NCBI GenBank assembly: GCA_965279165.1
Contig: OZ257140.1
Coordinates: forward strand, 1,178,001 to 1,242,000
From: JBAYIE01 sp965279165
GTDB lineage: Bacteria > Bacteroidota > Bacteroidia > UKL13-3
Length of the DNA: 64,000 bases
Direction: 5' to 3'
The stretch's first letter is position 1. Every line of letters starts with the position of its first letter. A model generated the notes under the pieces. That model searched no databases. It worked only from the letters and a program-made list of their open reading frames with translations, and was not told the origin of the DNA. Position numbers and translations under genes: made by a program. Below are positions 8,314-17,865 of the stretch, piece after piece.

Positions 8314-9630
8314 ATGGTTGCTCAAATACTGTTTCTCCTGTTAACTGCTGCCGGTAGCTACCTCTTTGCTAAAAACATTGGTAAAATTAGAAGGAATATA
8401 CTGCTCGGTAAAGACCTCGATTTATCAGGAAATCGGGCCGAACGCTGGAAAATGATGCTACGCGTAGCTTTCGGACAATCTAAAATGGTGGTTCGTCCGG
8501 TGCCTTTTGCCTTGCATACTATTGTTTATGTAGGTTTTGTGCTGATAAATATCGAAGTTCTTGAAATATTAATAGATGGAATCTTTGGTACCCACAGGAT
8601 TTTATCGGTACTCGGACCGGTTTATGATCTTGCTATCGGTTTTTTTGAAATCCTTGCCTTCCTTACCCTTATTGCTTGTGTTATTTTCTTATTACGTCGT
8701 TTTGTACTCAAAATTAAACGGTTTACCAATCCTGAATTAAAGGGATTTCCAAACCGGGATGCTGCTACTATTTTAACCATAGAAATTGTACTGATGGCCG
8801 CTTTACTAAAAATGAATTCTTTCGACCAGTTGCTGCAAATGCAAGGTGCACAACATTATATTAAAGCAGGAAGTTTCCCTATCAGTAGCTGGTTATTGGT
8901 TCCATTATACCAAGGCGCGCTTACTTTGAGCACCGATACCATGATACTTTTCGAAAGGATGTGTTGGTGGTTTCATATCATTGGCATTTTTGCCTTTTTA
9001 AATTACCTCCCCTTTAGCAAGCATTTCCATATTATCATGGCATTTCCCAATACCTATTATTCCAATTTAAATAACAAAGGCAAGCTGAATAATATGTCGT
9101 CGGTGACACAGGAAGTGAAATTAATGCTCGACCCTTCCACTCCTGTGCCTGATGGGTACCAACCACCAACCAGTTTTGGGGTAAAAGACATAAACGACCT
9201 CACCTGGAAAAATCTGATGGATGCGTATACCTGTACCGAATGTGGCAGATGCACTTCTAATTGTCCGCAAAATATTACCGGAAAATTATTATCGCCACGT
9301 AAAATTATGATGGACGTGCGTGACCGCTTAGAAGAGGTTGGCAAACAAATTGATAAAACCGGTGCCAAGGAAGAGAATGGAAAAGATTTGCATTCTTATA
9401 TCAGCGAAGCCGAACTTTGGGCTTGTAATACCTGCAATGCCTGCGTTGAATCTTGCCCGATCAATATCAATCCTATGGAAATTATTGTGGAGATGCGTCG
9501 ATTTAAAGTAATGGAACAAAGTGCATCACCACAAAGCATTAACATGATGTTTAATAACCTCGAAAATAACCAAGCACCATGGCAGTTCTCGCCTATGGAT
9601 AGAGGGAATTGGACGAAGGAAGATTCTTAG
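8314..9630 (+). CDS. Membrane Fe-S protein with two 4Fe-4S clusters (HdrC/GlpC-like)
   Basis: 438 residues. The N-terminal 260 residues hold about five membrane helices (first at 2-18, others around 65-90, 100-130, 148-168, 195-250) of a NarI-like membrane domain. The C-terminal part has two ferredoxin-type motifs, CTECGRCTSNCP (about 306) and CNTCNACVESCP (about 372), ending in APWQFSPMDRGNW. This is the usual first subunit of a Bacteroidota electron-transfer pair whose second gene is a CCG-domain (HdrB-like) protein. That partner is not downstream: the next gene is on the opposite strand. Inferred role is quinone-linked electron transfer at the inner membrane. Confidence 0.85.
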   Translation: MVAQILFLLLTAAGSYLFAKNIGKIRRNILLGKDLDLSGNRAERWKMMLRVAFGQSKMVVRPVPFALHTIVYVGFVLINIEVLEILIDGIFGTHRILSVLGPVYDLAIGFFEILAFLTLIACVIFLLRRFVLKIKRFTNPELKGFPNRDAATILTIEIVLMAALLKMNSFDQLLQMQGAQHYIKAGSFPISSWLLVPLYQGALTLSTDTMILFERMCWWFHIIGIFAFLNYLPFSKHFHIIMAFPNTYYSNLNNKGKLNNMSSVTQEVKLMLDPSTPVPDGYQPPTSFGVKDINDLTWKNLMDAYTCTECGRCTSNCPQNITGKLLSPRKIMMDVRDRLEEVGKQIDKTGAKEENGKDLHSYISEAELWACNTCNACVESCPININPMEIIVEMRRFKVMEQSASPQSINMMFNNLENNQAPWQFSPMDRGNWTKEDS

Positions 9631-9662
9631 TGCTTTGTGTTTTAGTGCTGGGTGTTTTAGTA
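9631..9662. repeat. Two tandem 15-bp words
   Basis: TAGTGCTTTGTGTTT and TAGTGCTGGGTGTTT follow each other directly, with a third partial TAGTATGAG. The same 15-bp period with a related word (AGTACTGAGTGTTTT) recurs at 60701-60735. Confidence 0.6.
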
Positions 9663-9725
9663 TGAGCCCTTGTAGTTTATCACTTATTATTGCATGCCAA
9701 TTACCTATTCCGTCCAGCCAAAACA

Positions 9726-9767
9726 TGTGTTGAAGTGTTAAGGTGTTGATGTGTTGAAGTAGGGTGC
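9726..9767. repeat. Degenerate tandem 8-bp words (GTGTTGAA type)
   Basis: TGTGTTGA, AGTGTTAA, GGTGTTGA, TGTGTTGA are consecutive and end in AGTAGG. The same word series and the same AGTAGG ending occur at 47285-47320. Confidence 0.6.
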
Positions 9768-9819
9768 CATTTAACACTTTCGTTTCAAATGAAGATCAAT
9801 ATGCCAACTAATGACAATT

Positions 9820-9877
9820 GCCTATTGCCTACTGACTAATGACTATTGCCTACTGACTAATGCCTAATGCCTAATGA
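9820..9877. repeat. Degenerate tandem heptamers (TTGCCTA/CTGACTA type)
   Basis: About eight consecutive 7-bp words (TTGCCTA, TTGCCTA, CTGACTA, ATGACTA, TTGCCTA, CTGACTA, ATGCCTA, ATGCCTA). It abuts the 3' end of the minus-strand lipoprotein gene. A sister array is at 17799-17860. Confidence 0.7.
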
Positions 9878-9880
9878 CCC

Positions 9881-11122
9881 TCACTCTAAATCCGTATTCA
9901 GTTTAAACCGACAAATGCGGTTGTTATTTTTATCGGCTACATAAACCATGCGTTTAAAATAGCACACGCCACTTGGATCGTTAAAGGCGAATGGGCCACT
10001 ACCGCTTCCATCCAATCCGGCACCTCCAAAAGATACAATTACTTGCTTTTTCGAAGTTGATGTTGCCGGTGGATTTACCCCTTCAAATCCCTGGTTGGTG
10101 AAAATATAAAGGGAGTCGGTTTCACTATCTACCACAAAACTATATTGCAAACCATCGGGAGATACAAAACAATCTTCCGGTTTTTTAAATCGAAAGGATT
10201 CATATAAAAATCTATCCGCTTTGGTATAATCAAAATTTAGCAAAGAAGGCGTTTCCGTGTATTGCGTTCCCAAATCCGGATCGTCATACACGGTAATTAC
10301 AACAACCCTGTACTCCAAATCTATTCCCGGTTCTTTTAATGTTAAAACAAAATTCTTTGATGTGCTCATACCTTGCTGACGTTGTGGTGGCGCAGCCAAT
10401 GTAGCAATCGAAGAAATTCCGATACAGGATTTTAAGCTAGAACTAACCGGATTTAATCCCGACGAATAACCAATATTTAATCCATCCTGATTATACACCA
10501 GCACGCCGTTATCAGGTCGGATAAAAGAATTTACATCGTTCTTTGGTCCTGACCGAGAAACGTACAAGGTATTGTCATCCAATGTTGCTATTCCGGTGAA
10601 AGAAACCAATGGATCATTCACAATATCCAATTGGGTAGATTGTCTCGATTCATCACAATCGGGATGAATTAAAGTATCGATGATGCTGTAATTTCCAATT
10701 GCTGTATTGATGAGATGGTATACAGCAGGAAGGTTAACCATGGTTCCACCTGGGCCTCTCGGCAAATCTACCCTTCCTGTTACGTAGGTATGCAATCTTC
10801 GGTCTTGTGTTATATCCGTTGCCCCCGGAATTGGAATTATTTGAGAACGGGTACCTTTTAAGTCTAGGATATTTAATCCATTATCGTCGATTACATAGAT
10901 CAATTCATCGTATCCTACAAATACATCAACCGGATGGCTGAATCCGGTGAAATATGGGTTAATGGGTACATACCCTACATTTTGTACATTAAGATTTGGA
11001 TCAATTGCGCCTTGTTCTTTGATATCATTCACCTGATCGTCGTCCTTATCACCAAAAAGCGAAGAGCAGGAAACCATTAACAGCATCCATGAGTAACAAA
11101 ATATATAACAAAAGCTTCTCAT
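9881..11122 (-). CDS. Lipoprotein with NHL-like beta-propeller
   Basis: 413 residues. A type II signal with the lipobox LMVSC places the mature protein on a membrane as a lipoprotein. The body contains propeller-like repeats (VDVFVGYDELIYVIDDNGLNILDLKG; FNDPSGVCYFKRMVYVADKNNNRICRF), the last being a good NHL blade. Its ATG overlaps the stop of the upstream PorV/PorQ-family gene (ATGA), so the two proteins are translated together and may form an outer-membrane complex. Many Bacteroidota carry such a lipoprotein/barrel pair; precise function unknown. Confidence 0.75.
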   Translation of the reverse strand: MRSFCYIFCYSWMLLMVSCSSLFGDKDDDQVNDIKEQGAIDPNLNVQNVGYVPINPYFTGFSHPVDVFVGYDELIYVIDDNGLNILDLKGTRSQIIPIPGATDITQDRRLHTYVTGRVDLPRGPGGTMVNLPAVYHLINTAIGNYSIIDTLIHPDCDESRQSTQLDIVNDPLVSFTGIATLDDNTLYVSRSGPKNDVNSFIRPDNGVLVYNQDGLNIGYSSGLNPVSSSLKSCIGISSIATLAAPPQRQQGMSTSKNFVLTLKEPGIDLEYRVVVITVYDDPDLGTQYTETPSLLNFDYTKADRFLYESFRFKKPEDCFVSPDGLQYSFVVDSETDSLYIFTNQGFEGVNPPATSTSKKQVIVSFGGAGLDGSGSGPFAFNDPSGVCYFKRMVYVADKNNNRICRFKLNTDLE

Positions 11123-12123
11123 CTGAAATACATAGATAAGGTGATGCGATGCACATTCCCTAATGAATTTTTTGCGAGGAATCCATAATCCAATCCCATC
11201 CCACCCATTCGTCTGGTCATACGCAATCCTAAACCTGCCGAAGGGAAAGCATAGGAATCATCTGCATTAAATTCATAACCGGTTCGTGCACACAATATTC
11301 CCAAATATCGATATTCTAAGCCCAGCGCATAAATTTCGTTGTTGTCGGTAGGATGACTTAATTGACCACTGACTGTAACCTGGTGGTCGCCTTTCGAAAT
11401 CGGGTCGAAAGCAGCACCAAGCCGAAACATGGCCGGAACAGTAATGGTAGAATAATCCGTTACTTCCTGGTCGCCGCTAAATTTTGCAATCGTAACTTCA
11501 CCTGTTGGCGAAATATTTAACCCAAAATTACTGAAGTTTATTCCAAAGCGTGCATTCCGGATACCTACATTGTATTTTAAACCCAAGTCGAACAATATAT
11601 TATGAATTGCCACACCGGCAAATCCTTCATTGGCATATTTACCGGTTAATCCGAAAGAAAAATTATTGGTAAGAATTTTTGCATAGGTCATACCCAACGA
11701 GTAGTTGGATACCTGAAATGTTCTTCCGGTTCCATCGGGCTCAAATTCTGTTGTTTCCTTCATCTCACCGTAATTCATGCTAAAAACATGAAAAGCTAGA
11801 AAGGAAAGCGATCCGGCTTTAAAACCACCGGACAGATAATTCCCTGTTATATCTCCAAAATAGCGGGTATGCGAAGCCATTAAATGAAATTTTGCTGTAT
11901 CCATTCCGGTAATTCCGGCTGGATTCCAATAGATTGCACTTAAGTCGGAAGCTGTCGAAACCCCTGTGCTTCCCATAGCAAGCGCTTTGGCATCCGGTGA
12001 TATTTTAAGAAACTGCATACCCGAACCGCCTGTACGCGAATTCCCGAATGTAGGCAGTATTTGGGCATAGAGCGAGGATGCCCCAAGAACTCCAAAAAAT
12101 AAGGTCAGCAAACGGATATACAT
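11119..12123 (-). CDS. PorV/PorQ-family outer-membrane protein
   Basis: 334 residues with a signal peptide (about 1-20, ending YAQ). The early mature region FLKISPDAKALAMGSTGVSTASDLSAIYWNPAGI is the hallmark of the FadL-like PorV/PorQ/UPF0164 family (AMG-G and YWNPAG). The rest is a series of amphipathic strands ending in an aromatic C-terminus (ITLSMYFR), as expected for a 14-strand barrel. PorV itself shuttles T9SS cargo; this copy may be a paralogue rather than PorV proper because no por genes are adjacent. It is the first gene of a two-gene operon with the NHL lipoprotein (4-bp overlap). Confidence 0.82.
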   Translation of the reverse strand: MYIRLLTLFFGVLGASSLYAQILPTFGNSRTGGSGMQFLKISPDAKALAMGSTGVSTASDLSAIYWNPAGITGMDTAKFHLMASHTRYFGDITGNYLSGGFKAGSLSFLAFHVFSMNYGEMKETTEFEPDGTGRTFQVSNYSLGMTYAKILTNNFSFGLTGKYANEGFAGVAIHNILFDLGLKYNVGIRNARFGINFSNFGLNISPTGEVTIAKFSGDQEVTDYSTITVPAMFRLGAAFDPISKGDHQVTVSGQLSHPTDNNEIYALGLEYRYLGILCARTGYEFNADDSYAFPSAGLGLRMTRRMGGMGLDYGFLAKNSLGNVHRITLSMYFR

Positions 12124-12191
12124 TCCGATGCAAAGTAAAAAATAAATATAAGAATAGGATTAAGACAAGGTAAATTATTACCATTTAAAAT

Positions 12192-13469
12192 ATGTTTATA
12201 TTTGAAGACTTGGAAACCAACTATCTCATCATCCTACTTAGTATCTTGATTTCGGCCTTTTTTTCCGGAATTGAGATTGCGTTTATTTCTTCCAATAAAC
12301 TATTGATTGAATTAAAAAGCAAGCAAGGCAGTTATTCGTCGCGTATACTTTCTCCGTTTGTTGCCAATCCATCAAAATTTATCAGTACCACCCTAGTTGG
12401 AACCAATATAGGTTTGGTTGTTTACGGGGTATATTTCGGCGAATTCATTGATCCGAAAGTAATAACCTATATACCTTATGCGGCAGAAAATAAATTTGTT
12501 CATTTGTTAATTGCCACAACGGTTTCCACTGCATTGGTATTGGTTACAGCCGAGTTCATCCCCAAAATGCTTTTTCGCATCAATCCCGATATTGTGTTGC
12601 GGATTCTTGCCATTCCGTTTTTGTTGTTTTATTATTTGTTCTGGCCGGTTGTTCATTTAATTACCTGGCTATCGAAACAAATGTTGAACAAACTTTTGAA
12701 ACTCAATTTTAACGAAAGCACCCCTGTTTTCAGCAAAGTAGATTTAGACCAATATATTACCGATAGCGTTGATGAAATTGAAGAAGATGCGGATGTAGAT
12801 GCCGAAATGTTTAAAAACGCACTTGATTTTGTGAACGTTAAATTGCGGGATTGCATGACGCCACGAACCGAATTGGTTAGTGTAAATATCCAATCAGATA
12901 TTGCCGATTTATACCAGAAATTTCTCGAAACCGGATTGTCCAAAATTTTGGTTCACCAAGGAACAGTTGACCACATTATTGGATACGTGCATCAAAAAGA
13001 CATGTTTCAAAACCCCGGAAGTATTCGTTCGGTATTGATTCCTATTGAGATTGCGACCGAAACCCAATCAGCCAATGAATTATTAAATACTTTTTCGGTA
13101 ACCCATAAAAGTATCGCTTTGGTGGTAGATGAATTAGGTATTACAGCAGGAATCGTAACCCTGGAAGATATCATGGAAGAGATTTTTGGTGAAATAGAAG
13201 ATGAACACGATATTGAACAACTCACCGAAAAACAGATCAGCGAGCACGAATATGTTTTTTCGGCTCGACTAGAAACCGATTATCTCAACAACAAATACGA
13301 ATTAAATATTCCGGAAGGCGAATACCAAACACTGGGTGGATTTATCTTTAACCGACATGAAAGCATTCCATATAAAGGAGAAGTTATAAAAGTAGGTGCT
13401 TTTGAAATCACCATTTTATCGATTCAGATGACACGAATAAACGAAGTAAAAATAGTTGTGCAAAAATAA
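12192..13469 (+). CDS. CNNM/CorC-family membrane protein (DUF21, CBS pair, CorC_HlyC)
   Basis: 425 residues. Three to four helices of the DUF21/CNNM domain (about 10-180) include the acidic-polar signature SAFFSGIEIAF. Two CBS domains (about 205-335) follow, with MTPRTELVSV at the start and VVDELGITAGIVTLEDIMEEIFGEIEDEHD at the end. A CorC_HlyC domain (about 345-425, YQTLGGFIF) completes the family order. Such proteins are linked to Mg2+/Co2+ export; some family members in Bacteroidota are gliding-associated GldE, from which this cannot be separated by sequence inspection. Divergent from the PorV-like gene with 68 bp between. Confidence 0.88.
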   Translation: MFIFEDLETNYLIILLSILISAFFSGIEIAFISSNKLLIELKSKQGSYSSRILSPFVANPSKFISTTLVGTNIGLVVYGVYFGEFIDPKVITYIPYAAENKFVHLLIATTVSTALVLVTAEFIPKMLFRINPDIVLRILAIPFLLFYYLFWPVVHLITWLSKQMLNKLLKLNFNESTPVFSKVDLDQYITDSVDEIEEDADVDAEMFKNALDFVNVKLRDCMTPRTELVSVNIQSDIADLYQKFLETGLSKILVHQGTVDHIIGYVHQKDMFQNPGSIRSVLIPIEIATETQSANELLNTFSVTHKSIALVVDELGITAGIVTLEDIMEEIFGEIEDEHDIEQLTEKQISEHEYVFSARLETDYLNNKYELNIPEGEYQTLGGFIFNRHESIPYKGEVIKVGAFEITILSIQMTRINEVKIVVQK

Positions 13470-13555
13470 TTCGTGGGTAAAATGTTACTTACTAAACCCT
13501 TCACCATTTACGATAAGTACAATAAAAGTTGTTTTTTTGAGGTTAAGTAAAACCC

Positions 13556-16474
13556 ATGTTCACCAAGCTATTCTATTCTTTTATATTCTTAATTAGTTTT
13601 ATTGCTGCATCGGCACAGAGCAATGTAATTCATTGGAATAAAACCAATAATTGGATTGACTCTACTTATAATGCGATGACAGATGATGAACGAATTGCAC
13701 AACTGATAATGGTGGATGTTTGGCCTGCAAGAGACTCGAATCACATAAGAGATGTTGTTTACAAAATCAAGGACTTGCATGTTGGGGGAATCATTTTTTT
13801 TAAAGGTGGTCCGGTTAAGCAAGCTTTGCTTACCAATTATTTTCAAGAACAAGCAAAAGTTCCTTTGATAGTTGGAATTGATGGAGAATGGGGATTATCC
13901 ATGCGCTTGGACAGTACTCCCGTATTTCCAAGGCAACTGGTCATGGGTGCATCCAGAAATGAAAAACTGGTTTACGAATTTGGTAAGACCATTGGTCAAC
14001 AATGCAAGCGAATGGGTATTCATTTCAATTTTGCACCGGATGTGGATGTAAATAACAATCCCGACAATCCGGTAATAAACGATCGTTCATTTGGAGAAAA
14101 CAAATATCTTGTTGCAAAATTAGGCATTCAGTATATGCGTGGATTGCAAGAGGAGCATATATTAGCCAGTGCAAAACATTTTCCCGGACATGGAGATGTT
14201 TCTGCCGATTCGCATTATAGCTTACCGGTAATAAACCAGGATCGCAAACGATTGGATTCATTGGAACTTTACCCATTTAAGCAACTTATTAAAAACGACC
14301 TTACCAGTGTAATGATTGCTCATTTAAATGTTCCATCCCTGGATTCAACAAACACCCCTTCTTCTTTGTCATACCCGATCGTGACAGATTTACTAAAGAA
14401 CGAAATGGGTTTTGAAGGGATAGTTATTACCGATGCCTTAAACATGAAAGGTGTTGCCGATTTATACCCGAATGGAGATGTGGCAGCAAGGGCACTGGTT
14501 GCCGGTAACGACATGTTGTTGTTTGTTGAAGATGTTCCTTTTACCATTTCCATGATTAAACAATATATAACAGATGGGGTGATAACCTGGGAACAAATTG
14601 AACACAGTTGTAAAAAAATTCTCAAAGCAAAATATTGGGCCGGATTAAGCAATTACAAGCCGGTGGTAACAGAACACCTTGTTGCTGATTTAAATTGTTG
14701 CGCTGCCGATTTGATGAATAAAAAAATTATTCGGGAAGGAATAATAGTTGCGAAAAATGAAGACCAAATAATCCCCATTGAAAACCCGGAATTGTATAAG
14801 TCAGCTGTAATTTCTATTGGAGCAGGCTATCAAACCAATTTCCAGGATATGTGCATGAATTATATTCATGCAGATTATTTTAGTATTGATAAAAATGAAA
14901 GCAAGGAACTTTATGATAGTTTACAAATCGCTTTAAAAAATTACAACCTACTGCTAGTATCCCTTCAAAATACGAGCAGATTTGCATCCCGAAAATTTGG
15001 ATTAACACAGGTTGAAATTGATTTTATCAATTTATTATCGCAGGATGCCACAAAAAAGTTGATTCTGGTGTGCAACGGCAATCCCTATATTTTAAGAAGT
15101 TTTCCGGGATTACGAAACGTTATCATCGGCTTTGAAGACCTTAAATTATACAACCATTTATCCGCACAGGTTTTATTCGGAGCAAGCAGAGCATCTGCCA
15201 GTATGCCGGTTTCTATTTTTCCGGAATATGAATTAACGCAGGGATATACCACGAAAACTATTCCAAGATTTGAATACGTATATCCGGAAGAAGTTCAAAT
15301 CGAATCAAACCCATTAAGTTTAATTGACTCGATTGTTCAACAAGCTATTCGCGAAAAGGCCATGCCCGGTTGCCAGGTGTTGGTAGCCAGAAAAAATAAA
15401 GTTATCTACAACAAATCATTTGGGTTCCATACGTATGATAGTTTGTTGCCTGTAAAAAACAATGATCTATACGATGTTGCGTCTTTAACAAAAATACTTG
15501 CCACTACCATGGCCGTTATGCATTTATACGATAGAGGTAAAATCAAACCGGAAGAAAAAATTTCTCGCTACTTGCCGGAACTGATTGGTACCAACAAACA
15601 AGACATTCTGGTAAAAGATTTGTTGTTGCATCAGGCCGGATTACAATCGTTCATCCCATTTTACAAAAACACTTTAATTAAAGGCAAACCAAACCCGTTA
15701 ATATACCGAACCGAGCCTGATTCTAATTATACCATACGGGTAGCTCCTGCTTTGTTTATGCATCATTCCTTTGAAAATTATGTTTGGCAGGAAGTGGTTA
15801 AATCGGAATTGAAAACCAAAGGCACTTATGTTTATTCTGATCTGGGTTTTATCATCCTGATGAAAATCATAGAAAAGGTTAGTGGAACAAATTTTGAGAC
15901 CTATGTTACCGAAAATATTTACCGCCCATTAAATCTTTCTTCCATTTGTTTTAACCCTTTAGACAAAGTAAATAACGATTGGATTATTCCCACTGAATTG
16001 GACTCGGTTTTCAGGCAGCAATTGATACTAGGTACGGTGCACGACCAAACAGCTGCGATGATGGGTGGCATAAGCGGACATGCAGGTTTATTTGCCAACA
16101 TGAATGATGTTGCAGTTCTCATGCAAATGGTTTTAAACGGCGGAGAATACGGTGGGAAGAGGATTCTGAAAGAAAGTACAACAAAAGAATTTACTGCAAA
16201 ACATTCGAAAACGAACCGCAGAGGCTATGGTTTTGACAAACCGGAAACCGACAAAACCAAAAATTCTCCGGTGGGTGATTATGTTACTCCGGCAGCATTC
16301 GGACATGCAGGATTTACCGGAACTTGGGCATGGGCAGACCCCGAAAAAGAGTTGGTTTATATATTTTTAAGCAACCGCGTTTATCCCACTTCCGACAATA
16401 AAAAATTAGCTGAAACGAATGTCAGAACACGTATCATGGAACTGATATATGAAGTTCTTGAAAAAAGTAAATAA
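13556..16474 (+). CDS. Fusion of GH3 beta-N-acetylhexosaminidase and class C beta-lactamase-like serine hydrolase
   Basis: 972 residues with a signal peptide ending ASAQ. Residues about 30-370 are a GH3 domain with the NagZ signature KHFPGHGDVSADSHYSLP (about 206, supplying the His/Asp general acid/base) and the nucleophile Asp in ITDALNMKG (about 293). A GH3 C-terminal-like domain follows (about 380-570). Residues about 590-965 are a beta-lactamase/transpeptidase-like domain with SLTK (Ser about 643), YSD (about 760, in place of YxN) and HAGFTG (about 916, in place of KTG). This two-enzyme layout is known in Bacteroidota and suggests periplasmic muropeptide processing. Upstream gap of 86 bp. 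Confidence 0.9.
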   Translation: MFTKLFYSFIFLISFIAASAQSNVIHWNKTNNWIDSTYNAMTDDERIAQLIMVDVWPARDSNHIRDVVYKIKDLHVGGIIFFKGGPVKQALLTNYFQEQAKVPLIVGIDGEWGLSMRLDSTPVFPRQLVMGASRNEKLVYEFGKTIGQQCKRMGIHFNFAPDVDVNNNPDNPVINDRSFGENKYLVAKLGIQYMRGLQEEHILASAKHFPGHGDVSADSHYSLPVINQDRKRLDSLELYPFKQLIKNDLTSVMIAHLNVPSLDSTNTPSSLSYPIVTDLLKNEMGFEGIVITDALNMKGVADLYPNGDVAARALVAGNDMLLFVEDVPFTISMIKQYITDGVITWEQIEHSCKKILKAKYWAGLSNYKPVVTEHLVADLNCCAADLMNKKIIREGIIVAKNEDQIIPIENPELYKSAVISIGAGYQTNFQDMCMNYIHADYFSIDKNESKELYDSLQIALKNYNLLLVSLQNTSRFASRKFGLTQVEIDFINLLSQDATKKLILVCNGNPYILRSFPGLRNVIIGFEDLKLYNHLSAQVLFGASRASASMPVSIFPEYELTQGYTTKTIPRFEYVYPEEVQIESNPLSLIDSIVQQAIREKAMPGCQVLVARKNKVIYNKSFGFHTYDSLLPVKNNDLYDVASLTKILATTMAVMHLYDRGKIKPEEKISRYLPELIGTNKQDILVKDLLLHQAGLQSFIPFYKNTLIKGKPNPLIYRTEPDSNYTIRVAPALFMHHSFENYVWQEVVKSELKTKGTYVYSDLGFIILMKIIEKVSGTNFETYVTENIYRPLNLSSICFNPLDKVNNDWIIPTELDSVFRQQLILGTVHDQTAAMMGGISGHAGLFANMNDVAVLMQMVLNGGEYGGKRILKESTTKEFTAKHSKTNRRGYGFDKPETDKTKNSPVGDYVTPAAFGHAGFTGTWAWADPEKELVYIFLSNRVYPTSDNKKLAETNVRTRIMELIYEVLEKSK

Positions 16475-16521
16475 CAAAAACCTCCCTTGTTTGTTAGATA
16501 TTTGCACCGATTATCGAAAAC

Positions 16522-17658
16522 ATGAAAATAGGAATTGTTTGTTATCCCACTTTTGGAGGTAGTGGAGTAGTTGCCACCGAACTGGGAAAATCCCTTGCAC
16601 AACGCGGACATGAAGTTCACTTTATCTCCTATAAACAGCCGGCACGGCTTGACTTTTTTACAGAAGGAACTTTTTTCCATGAAGTTTATGTAAGTCATTA
16701 CCCACTTTTTGAGTTTCCTCCATACGAAACTGCACTAACAAGCCGTTTGGTGGATGTTGTAAAATCTGCAAAGCTGGATATATTGCATGTACATTATGCT
16801 ATTCCACATGCATCCGCTGCCATAATGGCCAAACATATTCTGGAGAAAAGTGGGATTCATATTCCAATTATTACAACCCTTCATGGTACAGATATTACCC
16901 TGGTAGGAAAAGATAAATCCTTTGAGCCGGTAGTATCGTATGCGTTAAATTCTTCGGACGCAATCACCTCGGTTTCGGATTCCTTGAAACAAGATACCTA
17001 TAAGTATTTTCAGGTAGAAAAAGATATTGAAGTAATTCCTAATTTTATTGATTTCAGTAGGTTTAGCAAACAGCCAAAAGAGCATTTCAAAAAAGCAATT
17101 GCTCAATTTGGAGAAAAGATTATAGTGCATACTTCCAACTTCCGAAAAGTGAAGCGAGTGGAAGATGTGGTAAAAGTTTTTGCTATCATCAGCACCAAAA
17201 TAAAATCGAAATTATTGCTGGTTGGCGATGGACCGGAAAGATTAAATATCGAAGCTTTGTGTAGAGAATTAAACATTTCTGACTCTGTTAATTTTTTAGG
17301 CAAACAAGATTCGGTAGAAGAAATTTTATCCATTTGCGATTTGTTTATTCTACCATCTGAAACCGAAAGTTTCGGACTTGCTGCTTTGGAAGCAATGGCA
17401 TGTGAAGTACCTGTAGTATCCAGCAATACCGGTGGGATTCCGGAATTAAACATAAACGGCGTTACAGGATTTTTATGTGAAATTGGGGATGTTGAAGACA
17501 TGGCAAACAAATCCTTGCAGGTGCTTGAGAACGAAACTATTTTGAAGCAATTTAAGTTTCAAGCCAAACAACAGGCACTGAAATTCGATATCGACCTGAT
17601 TGTTCCTCTATACGAGAAATTATATCGTAAAGTACTTTCAGGGAAAGAAGATAATTGA
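16522..17658 (+). CDS. bshA: N-acetyl-alpha-D-glucosaminyl L-malate synthase BshA
   Basis: 378 residues, GT4 glycosyltransferase. The start MKIGIVCYPTFGGSGVVATELG is diagnostic of BshA, and LHVHYAIPHA, TTLHGTDITLVG, VIPNFID, LLVGDGPE and the donor-site ETESFGLAALEAMACEVPVV follow in order. The enzyme joins GlcNAc from UDP-GlcNAc to L-malate, the first step of bacillithiol synthesis in the cytoplasm. It follows the GH3 fusion on the same strand by 47 bp. BshB and BshC are not in the window. Confidence 0.96.
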   Translation: MKIGIVCYPTFGGSGVVATELGKSLAQRGHEVHFISYKQPARLDFFTEGTFFHEVYVSHYPLFEFPPYETALTSRLVDVVKSAKLDILHVHYAIPHASAAIMAKHILEKSGIHIPIITTLHGTDITLVGKDKSFEPVVSYALNSSDAITSVSDSLKQDTYKYFQVEKDIEVIPNFIDFSRFSKQPKEHFKKAIAQFGEKIIVHTSNFRKVKRVEDVVKVFAIISTKIKSKLLLVGDGPERLNIEALCRELNISDSVNFLGKQDSVEEILSICDLFILPSETESFGLAALEAMACEVPVVSSNTGGIPELNINGVTGFLCEIGDVEDMANKSLQVLENETILKQFKFQAKQQALKFDIDLIVPLYEKLYRKVLSGKEDN

Positions 17659-17798
17659 ACCAACATATCGTTTTCGCAACCCCACTCCAAATAAACCTTT
17701 TCTACTTTTAAGGTAATCGAAATTCATGCAAGCGTTACAAAGGATCCAATGAGACTAGTTTACAACTTAGAATCTAATAAGCTCACTTTATCCCTGCC

Positions 17799-17860
17799 TC
17801 CTGCCTATTGCCTATTGCCTCCTGCCTAATGACTAATGCCTAATGCCTTCTTACCTCCTG
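17799..17860. repeat. Degenerate tandem heptamers between convergent genes
   Basis: CTGCCTC, CTGCCTA, TTGCCTA, TTGCCTC, CTGCCTA, ATGACTA, ATGCCTA, ATGCCTT are consecutive. It lies between the 3' ends of bshA and the PorE-like gene and is the sister of the array at 9820-9877. Confidence 0.7.
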
Positions 17861-17865
17861 CCTCT

